Positions 57,801 through 64,000 of a stretch of DNA of 64,000 nt are shown in pieces. Position numbers and translations under genes: made by a program. Position 1 is the stretch's first letter. Each line of letters starts with the position of its first letter. The DNA lies in contig CP068450.1 of assembly GCA_023518375.1 (NCBI GenBank), positions 124,001-188,000 on the forward strand, read 5' to 3'. The notes under the pieces were generated by a model. That model made no database searches and had not been told where the DNA came from. It saw only the letters and a list, made by a program, of their open reading frames with translations. This DNA comes from Candidatus Hepatincola sp. Av (lineage in GTDB: Bacteria; Pseudomonadota; Alphaproteobacteria; WRAU01; Hepatincolaceae).

Positions 57801-58649
57801 GAAGCTATTAGTAACTTATACAAATATAAACAATATGGAGTTTTGTTAAATTTCTTTGCTCATATTATCAATCAAAATTATAAATACCAAATTAATATTA
57901 AACAATTACTAGACGTAATTCAAAAGGGGTTAAGCCAAATTAACAACTACAATGACCTACATATGTACATAGATAATTTTGAAAAATATATAAAAAAACA
58001 TGCAGAAGCTAACAAAGATATATTGCTTCATTGTGAGTTTTTATTTTTTATAATGAGAGGGACTTATAATAAACCTGACTTTGATAAAAATTATCCTAAT
58101 TTAAAAAAAGCCATAGAAGATTACCAATCTAATAATCCATTTTTTATACAATTATTGCAGTTACCTAAAGATAAAAAACAAAGCACACAAAATATATCCA
58201 ACCTGCTCAAACACATTAATTTTATACCTCTTGGATATAATAATGTAGGGCAATGGGTAAAAATTATTAGAGAAAAAAGTAAAAATGTTAGTGAAGAGAT
58301 ATTAAATTCAGCAGATTATTACATAGCCAATATTTTAAGTAAATCAACAGTTGACCCAGAGGATAATATTTTTCCTCATAAAAAAATTAGAGAGATTTTT
58401 GAAAAGGAGCAATCTAAAATATTATGTTATGAATTTTATGTAAGTTTTATTAAAAATGGTAAGGCTCACATAGTAAACAATAGTACTACACAAGAGTTCC
58501 ATAACTTATATTTACAGTATCAGGGGTGGGCTGAATCTGATGAGTTAATAGAATACCCTTTAACAATTAAAATATTAAAGGATATAGCTTCTTATTATAA
58601 AGGTATGTCTGAATCAAATAATAAATGGGTTAATTTTGGTTTAGATTAA
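54834..58649 (+). CDS. Large candidate defence protein with PD-(D/E)XK-like N-terminus
   Basis: 1271 residues. The start (LPELVRRLIINS...LKMPSGDSTSKTGVDGKF...IYLEIGTNKDVKKKFNDDIKTRA) resembles a nuclease-like domain of large single-gene proteins, with candidate active residues D54, E83 and K88. FGTIIFIFITSRRF and IKIFDADDLESWLDQDFATMAWL then follow, as in that family. Next is a P-loop-like fold with ISDSRKES in place of a normal Walker A, so ATP binding is doubtful. The remaining ~850 residues are helical and repetitive, without a recognised motif. Single-gene PD-(D/E)XK defence proteins such as Upx are known, but membership cannot be shown here. It has its own upstream spacer, within the T4SS gene cluster between virB11 and virB5. 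Confidence 0.6.
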   Translation: MKYIDATKLNQWSDTKEAQNYLPELVRRLIINSSKNVHDLKMPSGDSTSKTGVDGKFITNDAKVLYGTILQENCENLQTIYLEIGTNKDVKKKFNDDIKTRAKELKDQEFGTIIFIFITSRRFYNTKTKNSNDASIEKQTIIDTAKSTYSKQWKDIKIFDADDLESWLDQDFATMAWLCYKMNIPCSMQSPERYFEEWLASTKIPLDKSIVLARLDKGNQVDSLFNEFVNSNEKYTLTIISDSRKESVLYAINKIEDASTINQETPNKEFYKKIIIIEDKPTWNYIIEDKKENHYILIPTFGIPDNLGFVNKNIKVILPLNNSEKRDVQNHSKVIQLEELNRELLIENLKNILNTDEAKAYKDKIDIYSIVDKSKNTLLSLQRLLVKPDSPLPSANWMQEENSNIILKLAMLGSFNTNNNKDKEILVKFLSLPFEEIELQLKYYQAQEETVIKQFDNVQFSFINPELILRHYSNYISKTILDSFEAIVIEAISNQLNKKVKGFPTKEEYISSSLINGVFNTLAIMGSLSEQNLFPTSIAMEYNLKSFVNSMLKEKLSINLWWNLSKQKNSLLIEASPEAMIDIFKNIFLEHKDEKIIEIFYTNIPTNLQFIPNNFLIINILWLLEQIALISNYTQDVLKILVKLIHIEHDIKYKSGNSALNSLFNILNPYNNKSNLSFTQKEKFIKKCIKEVSSKEVKVAIIHQFISLRSWIVPNSLPFIYKVKWNPRKQDENNNHAPLLLFLYQQLIDLKEEEALLDILNNLNEVQDLLKDILAYMKEKEIFKSINSNNQLQVKIKIRIDNLQIYAKDKPNILEFINEIDNEIKIEDIEEELIIYFNTLPPMIKIENSPEVCKLTTRYYKEKKTNGILNIIENLLIPQGYKFNNFIYSIIKCLELKKNDKKKIVNLLVSQKLSFALYPIIEEHSGDIVAYYNAYYDDKWDKDKKMFFILAVKLVTQKQLKWLEDKKLIEDYWKQLKEIYCYDDTSVINEAISNLYKYKQYGVLLNFFAHIINQNYKYQINIKQLLDVIQKGLSQINNYNDLHMYIDNFEKYIKKHAEANKDILLHCEFLFFIMRGTYNKPDFDKNYPNLKKAIEDYQSNNPFFIQLLQLPKDKKQSTQNISNLLKHINFIPLGYNNVGQWVKIIREKSKNVSEEILNSADYYIANILSKSTVDPEDNIFPHKKIREIFEKEQSKILCYEFYVSFIKNGKAHIVNNSTTQEFHNLYLQYQGWAESDELIEYPLTIKILKDIASYYKGMSESNNKWVNFGLD

Positions 58650-58796
58650 AGATGTCTGTTAAAAATTAATTTACTTACATATACTCCTATGTGCTTTAAC
58701 TAAACCCCTTACTTTACACAACCCAAAATTCTAATTGAAAAAGAATCATTATTATTTTACAATTTTATTAAAACTTATAAAGGAAAGTTGTTGGTA

Positions 58797-59138
58797 ATGA
58801 AAAAGTTAAGTATGTTATTTATGCTAGGTTTATTCTTTATGCTATCTTCTTGTGGGGCATTTTTTAATAAACATAAACCTACAGAAATTCAAAAAGATGA
58901 CCATGCTCTTGAAATGGCAGAAAAAGACGGAGTAATTGATGCAAAATTTAGATATATTGTAGGGGATATTATTTTCATTCCAGTTTTATTTACAGGTGTT
59001 GTTGGTTTATTTTATGATTTATCTAAAAACACAACATATAAGATTGAAGACCAAGATTTATATGATGCTTGGATAATAAAGTATAAAAAAGATAAAGAAA
59101 AACAAAGACAAGATTTACTAAACCAAGCTAATAAATAG
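58797..59138 (+). CDS. Small lipoprotein of unknown function
   Basis: 113 residues from ATG 58797, nine bases after AAGGAAAG; an in-frame TTG at 58788 overlaps that site. Lipoprotein signal MKKLSMLFMLGLFFMLSSCG with the acylated Cys. One further hydrophobic stretch (IIFIPVLFTGVVGLFYDL) and a Lys/Gln-rich end. Lies between the candidate defence gene and virB5; followed by a terminator. It may be an entry-exclusion or transfer-related lipoprotein, but this is a guess from position. Confidence 0.7.
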   Translation: MKKLSMLFMLGLFFMLSSCGAFFNKHKPTEIQKDDHALEMAEKDGVIDAKFRYIVGDIIFIPVLFTGVVGLFYDLSKNTTYKIEDQDLYDAWIIKYKKDKEKQRQDLLNQANK

Positions 59139-59203
59139 TAATTATTTATTTTCTTTTGTAGTTAATATACTAATTTATTCATCAATTAACACAATATCTT
59201 AAG

Positions 59204-59237
59204 AAGCACTTAGTTAATTAATTAAGTGCTTTTTTTA
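59204..59237 (+). terminator. Terminator after the lipoprotein gene
   Basis: AAGCACTTA (59204-59212) pairs with TAAGTGCTT (59223-59231), followed by seven T. It separates the cargo section from the virB5-virB10 block. Confidence 0.85.
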
Positions 59238-59336
59238 TATCTAAAATTCACTTAACAAACTTAATTCATTTTCATGTATTCTCATTGTTTTTTGTAGCAA
59301 TATACTTTTGTAGTTAAGTTAACAAAGTATATTATT

Positions 59337-59978
59337 ATGCACAAATCATCTTATATAACAACAGTATTATGGTTGATTTTTCTTATTAAAAGTTCTTATG
59401 CTGTGGGACCAGGTAGTATTGTGTACGACCCCACCAATGCTGCAAATATGGCAACACAAGCTGAACAATTAGAAAAAAGTATTGAGCATCAAACAGATAT
59501 GTTAGAAGCAATAGGTAAAGGAGACTTTAATCCATCGGTAATTAATTATATAGATAATATGTATCAGAGTTGTGGGGGCAAGAAGTATGGCTTGCCAGAA
59601 TGGTTTCCTAAATATGATATTCCAGCAATTTGTGCTGACGAAGAAGTAATTTTAGAGTCAGCTGTAAATGATTATAAGAATAAAATGTTGCCATTAAGTA
59701 CAGATACCCATGAGGAGATGGTTAAGAAAAAACAATACCAATTAGATAACGGAGCCAAAGTAAGAGGATATGCACTTGGAAAATCTGAAATGGTCTTGGA
59801 AAAATCTCCCAAAACTTCAGAAACTATTGAACAACTATCTAAAGCGGCCAAAGAAGCAAAATCACAAATAGAATTACAAAAAATACAATTACAAGTAGAT
59901 ATAGTAATATTACAAGAATTGCAAAAAATGAATGAGAGTCAGGCTTTAATTTTACAAATAATGGGTTGGAAGAATTAA
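59337..59978 (+). CDS. virB5: VirB5/TrbJ-like minor pilin
   Basis: 213 residues with a signal peptide (to about SSYA). The mature start GPGSIVYDPTNAANMATQAEQL matches the TrbJ/VirB5 pattern, and the carboxyl half is a helical coil (SAKEAKSQIELQKIQLQVDIVILQELQKM-like). VirB5 sits at the pilus tip and helps contact the recipient. Its stop overlaps the start of the VirB6 gene by one base. Opens the second transfer block. Confidence 0.8.
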   Translation: MHKSSYITTVLWLIFLIKSSYAVGPGSIVYDPTNAANMATQAEQLEKSIEHQTDMLEAIGKGDFNPSVINYIDNMYQSCGGKKYGLPEWFPKYDIPAICADEEVILESAVNDYKNKMLPLSTDTHEEMVKKKQYQLDNGAKVRGYALGKSEMVLEKSPKTSETIEQLSKAAKEAKSQIELQKIQLQVDIVILQELQKMNESQALILQIMGWKN

Positions 59979-60949
59979 TGAAGAAAAGTTTTCTCATTAT
60001 TTTTTTACTTATGTGTGTGAGTTGCCATAATGTTTATGCCAGTGATGTGGGAGGTACTACAGACTTAAATTGGGCAACCTCTTTAGGTAATATGTATCAG
60101 GATATTATTGATGTAATCAAAGGACAAATAAAGGAAAACTTTGAAGTAGTATCTAAAGATGCTGTCAGTTTATTAGGCTCACTTGCAGTTTTATGGATAG
60201 TAGTTCTGTCAGGACGCAATTTTATACAAGGAAGAACCATTATAAACGATTTTTCAATCAAAATGTCTTGTTTTGTAGGTCTTACCGCTTTATTACAGTT
60301 TAATATTTATGAAAAATATATTGTGGAAAATTTAGAAATTCTTTTTAATGATTTACCCACCATGTTTTCATCTATTGATGGTAATAATGTTATAGAAAAA
60401 GTACTAACTCAAGCAGGAGATATAGTAGATAAAATACTTGCTTACCTGAATAGCTCTTCTTGGTTAAATATCTTAGGAGATTTAATAATTTGTGCTATTA
60501 CAATTATCAGTGTAATAGCTTTTACTCTTGTTGTTGTTCTAAACGTTTTATCTAATACAGTTAAGTTTTATTTAATCCTATCTTTAGGGAGTGTGTTTAT
60601 ACTGTTATCTTTTTTTGATTTCACAAGAAAGTTTACGGTAGGAGCTTTTTCTTTGGTTGCATCAAGTATATTTAATATGTTACTTCTTACTGTTTTTCTT
60701 AAGATTTATTCAGAAGTAATTTTAAACCAAATGAACTTAGTTACAAAAGAAGATGTTATTACTAAAGCATTTATTTTAATAGCTTTTAATGTTGCAAGCA
60801 TTTTCTTTATAAATACTTTATCAGAAATTTCAACAATGGTAGTGGGAACAGCTATTAGTAGTGGTAAGGGAGTACTTGCTAAAAGTAGTGTGGCTAATAT
60901 GGCAACAAGTTTAGTGAGAGTACTACCAAAAATACCCAAAATAAAATAG
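59978..60949 (+). CDS. virB6: VirB6/TrbL-like T4SS inner-membrane protein
   Basis: 323 residues from ATG 59978 (TAATG overlap with virB5). A leader (MKKSFLIIFLLMCVSCHNVYA) is followed by about six hydrophobic spans, a conserved short loop region after LAVLWIVVLSGRNFIQG, and FYLILSLGSVFILLSFFDFTRKF, the pattern of TrbL/VirB6 central domains. VirB6 forms part of the translocation pore. A small lipoprotein gene follows after 11 bases. Confidence 0.82.
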   Translation: MKKSFLIIFLLMCVSCHNVYASDVGGTTDLNWATSLGNMYQDIIDVIKGQIKENFEVVSKDAVSLLGSLAVLWIVVLSGRNFIQGRTIINDFSIKMSCFVGLTALLQFNIYEKYIVENLEILFNDLPTMFSSIDGNNVIEKVLTQAGDIVDKILAYLNSSSWLNILGDLIICAITIISVIAFTLVVVLNVLSNTVKFYLILSLGSVFILLSFFDFTRKFTVGAFSLVASSIFNMLLLTVFLKIYSEVILNQMNLVTKEDVITKAFILIAFNVASIFFINTLSEISTMVVGTAISSGKGVLAKSSVANMATSLVRVLPKIPKIK

Positions 60950-60960
60950 AGAGGTAAAAA

Positions 60961-61131
60961 TTGAAGAAAGTAATAGTTTTATTTGTTTTAGCAACATATT
61001 TTGTATTGGCTAGTTGTTCTATGCCAACACGGTATGAACGAGAGCCTAATGATATAGGTTTTGGTAATGATGATTATAAAAAATCTAAATGTGCTTGTGC
61101 CGTATTTTATAGAAACGGGAAGTGGTTATAA
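60961..61131 (+). CDS. virB7: VirB7-like small lipoprotein
   Basis: 56 residues from a TTG preceded by AGAGAGG. Lipoprotein leader MKKVIVLFVLATYFVLASC with acylated Cys in LASC, followed by a short polar region with KKSKCACAVFYRNGKWL. Size, lipobox and position between virB6 and virB8 match VirB7, which pairs with VirB9 in the outer-membrane core. Confidence 0.72.
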   Translation: MKKVIVLFVLATYFVLASCSMPTRYEREPNDIGFGNDDYKKSKCACAVFYRNGKWL

Positions 61132-61149
61132 AACTACTTAATTATTTGT

Positions 61150-61989
61150 ATGAGATTTAATTTACACAAAATATTCAAGAAAGTATCTAAAGGCACAGAG
61201 CTAAAAGAAAAAGTAGTAAATGTGTTTAATCCTCATAAGTGGTTTTACACCAATGATGATAGTAGAATTAATATAAAAGTTACCCAAAGCCTTTTATTTG
61301 CTTTTATTTTATCGTTATGTGGAAATATGTTCCTGATGATTTTAATAATCATTATGCTTCCTTTAAAAGAAAAAATACCAACATTCGTACATTTTTTACC
61401 AAAAGAGGAGCAAATTGTATATGTAGAAGAATTTAAAACTAATAAAAAAGCATTAAAACGGGTCAAGGAGTTTTTAGCAAGAGACTACATTAAAAAGCGA
61501 GAAACTATAGATTTAGTAACAGAAGAAAAACGATACCCATATGTTTATTATTTATCTTCCCCTGAAATTGCAAAAGAGTTTGACGAACAGTATAACACAG
61601 AAAAAAATGCGTTATCCCCGTTTAAAATAGCGGTAGATAATAATCAAATAACTTCCATAAGAATAATTAGCTCTGCCATGCTTAATGCTAACCAAGTGCA
61701 AGTAGAGTTTGAAGCAACAACTTCAGTTAAAAGTACAGGAAAAATCACTTTAACAGAAGTTGTTATTGCTATTGTTACTTTTTCTGAAGATACAAAAAAT
61801 TACAAGGGCAATGATTACCTAAATAATCCTTTTGGTTTCGTTGTCAGTGATTATTCTTTGTCTGTGAAAGAAAGAAGGGAAAGTTCTCCACATAAGGAAG
61901 AAAATATAATTACTAATTATAAAAAAACAGAGGTAAAAACTCATGTTAAAAAGACTAAGGCTAAGACTAAGTTTTCTGCTTTTGATTAG
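61150..61989 (+). CDS. virB8: VirB8/TrbF-like T4SS protein
   Basis: 279 residues. A cytoplasmic amino terminus is followed by one span (LLFAFILSLCGNMFLMILIII) and a periplasmic NTF2-like domain. It ends with NPFGFVVSDYSLSVKERRE, the VirB8 signature. It bridges inner-membrane and core parts. A longer-than-usual Lys-rich tail follows the signature, and the gene overlaps virB9 by 47 bases. Confidence 0.85.
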   Translation: MRFNLHKIFKKVSKGTELKEKVVNVFNPHKWFYTNDDSRINIKVTQSLLFAFILSLCGNMFLMILIIIMLPLKEKIPTFVHFLPKEEQIVYVEEFKTNKKALKRVKEFLARDYIKKRETIDLVTEEKRYPYVYYLSSPEIAKEFDEQYNTEKNALSPFKIAVDNNQITSIRIISSAMLNANQVQVEFEATTSVKSTGKITLTEVVIAIVTFSEDTKNYKGNDYLNNPFGFVVSDYSLSVKERRESSPHKEENIITNYKKTEVKTHVKKTKAKTKFSAFD

Positions 61990-62698
61990 CATTTTTCAAT
62001 TACCAATTATCATTACTCAATTATCAGCAAATGAAGTTATGAATACTTCTTTAAGATTACAGGATATAACTGTAAAAAAAGGAATGGTTACAACTATAAA
62101 ATTTTCTTCTCTAGTAAAATATTTTGTTATTGGTGATGAATTAATAGTAGATGTTAATAATATTAATCCTAATGTGATTATGCTGTCTCCAAAGTTAGCT
62201 AATGAAACAACTAATATGAATGTTTATACCAGTAATGGTACTTATGTTTTTGTGATAAAAACTTTAGACTACAATAATCCTCAAAATCCTACACTGCATA
62301 TTAATATTGGAGACTTAGCTTATACTCCTTATCAAAAAAGATTAGATAAAAAAATTAAAAAAGAAATGCCAGAGGATAATCCAAACTTTGATTACAACTT
62401 TGATATGGAAGCAAGAACGTTTTGTCATTGGTGGTTTTGCCATGATAAAACCATAGCTCCAAGAAAGGTATGGACAGACGGAAAGTATACTTATCTAGAC
62501 TACAACACTAAAGATGGAATTGTAGATAGAAATATATCATTGGTTGCAGAAGTTGTTGATGATTATGATGCACCTGTGGACTCTTTTATTAAAGATGGGG
62601 TTATTGTAGTTCATACTCTAGCAAAAACTCTAACTATCAAAGCATCTAAAAAGTTTGTTTGTATTAAATACAAAGGTGGTAAGTATGAAATTGATTAA
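61943..62698 (+). CDS. virB9: VirB9/TrbG-like outer-membrane core protein
   Basis: 251 residues with a signal peptide (MLKRLRLRLSFLLLISIFQL...). The amino half has beta-strand pattern. The carboxyl half contains PRKVWTDGKYTYLDYN and PVDSFIKDGVIVVHTLAKTLTIKA, typical of VirB9. Its first 47 bases overlap virB8, and its end overlaps the virB10 start by 14 bases, indicating tight translational coupling. Confidence 0.85.
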   Translation: MLKRLRLRLSFLLLISIFQLPIIITQLSANEVMNTSLRLQDITVKKGMVTTIKFSSLVKYFVIGDELIVDVNNINPNVIMLSPKLANETTNMNVYTSNGTYVFVIKTLDYNNPQNPTLHINIGDLAYTPYQKRLDKKIKKEMPEDNPNFDYNFDMEARTFCHWWFCHDKTIAPRKVWTDGKYTYLDYNTKDGIVDRNISLVAEVVDDYDAPVDSFIKDGVIVVHTLAKTLTIKASKKFVCIKYKGGKYEID

Positions 62699-63734
62699 TT
62701 TTAAATATATTGTTGTTTTAATTACAATGCCTAGTTTGTTATTTGCTTTAGAAAGTGATGAGGCTAAATTCATAGCCAAAGATAGGGAAAGTACATTAAG
62801 GATAGTAAATTACAAAGCAGAAATGGATAAAAAAAGACAAGAAGAAAAAGAAGCTAAAGAAAGGCGTAAACAAGAAGAAAAGGAAAAAAAGTTAAAACAA
62901 GAAGAGGCAAAAGCTAAAGAAGATAGAGAGAAAAAAGAAGAACTAGAAATTAAGGCTAGAAAGTTAAGGGAAGAACAAAGAAGAAAACTAGAGGAAGAAA
63001 AAAGAGTTGAGGCAGAAATTGAAACCAGAAGAAAAAGACTTTCTTCGGTAAAACTAGTAAAAGTAGAAGATAAAGATAGAATAGATTTTGATAAAAAACC
63101 CTCTTTTTATATGGAATCTTTTTCAGACTTAAATACCCCAGAGGATACTGTAAGTTCAGTCGTTTCTAAAGACAATATTGTTACAACCGACCAGTATATA
63201 AGATTACTACTAGAAACTAATATTAACTCACGACGTGGGGGAGAATTTGTAGCAATTGTAGAAAAGAATGTTTATTCTCAAGATTCAAAAAAAGTTCTTA
63301 TAGGTAAAGGAAGTAAATTTATTTGTAGTTTTGAACCATTAGAAAAATATGGAGAGACAGCCCTAAATGCTGAATGTAATAGAGTCTATTTAGCAGATGG
63401 AAGGTCAATTGTTTTAAGTGCTGGTAAATTATCTGATGGAATGGGAAGAGCTGGGTTAAGTGGAGAATTAGATAACAGAACATGGGAAAAATACGGGCAA
63501 ACCTTCATGATGTCGGTTTTAGGTGGGGTAGCTATGATGGGAGCAGATAAAATTCCAGATGATGATATAGGTTCTCTTGCCCAATATACAGCACTTAATG
63601 TAATAGATACAGCGACACAAATCTTAGATGAAACAATGGATTTAGCTCCTGTTGTAATTATTCCAAGTGCAACAAGAATAATACTAAAACCCACCATTGA
63701 TATAAATTTTAAAGATATAAAAGAAGGAGAGTAG
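62685..63734 (+). CDS. virB10: VirB10/TrbI-like core-complex protein with unusual N-terminus
   Basis: 349 residues from ATG 62685, with AAGGTGG upstream; an ATG at 62655 is also in frame but inside virB9. The leader MKLINFKYIVVLITMPSLLFA looks like a signal peptide, not the cytoplasmic segment plus span of typical VirB10. A long Lys/Glu coil (about 45-120) replaces the usual Pro-rich region. The carboxyl domain is canonical: RRGGEFVAIVEKNVYS, VLIGKGSKFICSF, RVYLADGRSIVL and VVIIPSATRIILKP. It would cross to the outer membrane and form the pore. Confidence 0.82.
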   Translation: MKLINFKYIVVLITMPSLLFALESDEAKFIAKDRESTLRIVNYKAEMDKKRQEEKEAKERRKQEEKEKKLKQEEAKAKEDREKKEELEIKARKLREEQRRKLEEEKRVEAEIETRRKRLSSVKLVKVEDKDRIDFDKKPSFYMESFSDLNTPEDTVSSVVSKDNIVTTDQYIRLLLETNINSRRGGEFVAIVEKNVYSQDSKKVLIGKGSKFICSFEPLEKYGETALNAECNRVYLADGRSIVLSAGKLSDGMGRAGLSGELDNRTWEKYGQTFMMSVLGGVAMMGADKIPDDDIGSLAQYTALNVIDTATQILDETMDLAPVVIIPSATRIILKPTIDINFKDIKEGE

Positions 63735-63737
63735 AAA

Positions 63738-64000
63738 TGAAAGGAGTAGCCTATTTATTAATAGTATTATTGTTTAATTTTCATCTTAACATGTTATATG
63801 CAGATTACATGGTAGTAACGAACAAGTCAGTGAATTTAGTAAAAGATAATAAAGTATCTGCAAGAATGGATATAGACAAAAAAATAATTGAAGGCTTTGG
63901 CCAAATAACTCCAAGTGAAAAAGGAATGTATATTGTTGATATTACTTGGACAAACATTTTAGATAAAAATGGTAAAACAGCATTACCTTCAAATGCTTTA
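63738..64000 (+). CDS. Secreted protein of unknown function in the transfer operon (3' end outside window)
   Basis: Open frame from ATG 63738 (AAGGAGAG upstream), three bases after the virB10 stop. 87 residues are visible. A signal peptide (MKGVAYLLIVLLFNFHLNMLYA) precedes a polar domain with no recognised motif. Its position suggests a transfer or pilus role. Confidence 0.65.

Overview
The window is AT-rich DNA (low GC, judged by eye) from a Gram-negative bacterium, most likely a host-associated alphaproteobacterium. Three things support this: gene order typical of that class (a polyprenyl synthase, a TrmN6-type methyltransferase and an S49 peptidase together; accA and a XerC/D recombinase next to aroK, aroB and a CNNM/CorC protein), an RpoH-type sigma factor, and an initiator tRNA with an A-G-G/C-C-U anticodon stem. 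An ankyrin-repeat membrane protein, a glycerol uptake and oxidation operon and capsule-type glycosyltransferases fit life with a eukaryotic host. A Holosporales-, Rickettsiales- or Hepatincola-like lineage is possible, but that is inference.

Layout. 1-1044: 3' part of a type I restriction specificity gene (hsdS) with a 10-G tract exactly between its two recognition halves, a probable phase-variation switch. 1051-5650: ankyrin membrane protein, two tandem ZnuA-like binding proteins (one with a decayed metal site) and rpoH behind a strong promoter with an 18-bp palindrome. 5709-9088: tRNA-Cys, tRNA-Asn, a frameshifted GIY-YIG gene, an MdaB-like quinone reductase, a small DNA-binding-like protein and a YdeI-like protein; a roughly 160-bp segment is repeated at both ends of part of this region. 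9400-20627: copper P-type ATPase, initiator tRNA, 3-hydroxyacyl-CoA dehydrogenase, glpF, glpK, glpD, two tandem peroxiredoxins, a frameshifted unknown gene and a LysE/ArgO-type exporter. 20706-29178 (minus): one operon of a metallo-beta-lactamase-fold hydrolase, a DsbD/ScsB-like reductase and two large chimeric capsule glycosyltransferases ending in KpsC-like domains. 29248-45831: MscS channel, apt, a large secreted protein resembling a TAXI solute-binding protein with an inserted charged segment and an S/T/N/Q tail, ispB-type synthase, methyltransferase, S49 peptidase, rpmB, porin, CNNM/CorC, aroB, aroK, a small membrane protein, xerC/D, accA and tRNA-Leu.

45832-64000 is part of an integrated conjugative element lying directly 3' of tRNA-Leu(UAG). 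It carries two VirB2-like pilins, VirB3, VirB4, a MobC-like protein, a relaxase, VirB11 (with a fused helix-turn-helix), VirB5, VirB6, a VirB7-like lipoprotein, VirB8, VirB9 and VirB10. Two unusual large genes sit inside: a 755-residue beta-solenoid membrane protein between relaxase and VirB11, and a 1271-residue protein with a probable PD-(D/E)XK-like N-terminus between VirB11 and VirB5. Five copies of an AGTGGGACTC-type repeat follow the VirB11-HTH gene. No integrase or coupling protein is inside the window, so the far end lies beyond it.

The glp genes import glycerol, phosphorylate it and oxidise glycerol-3-phosphate at the membrane. The element combines conjugation with likely self-regulation (HTH plus repeats) and a probable defence cargo.
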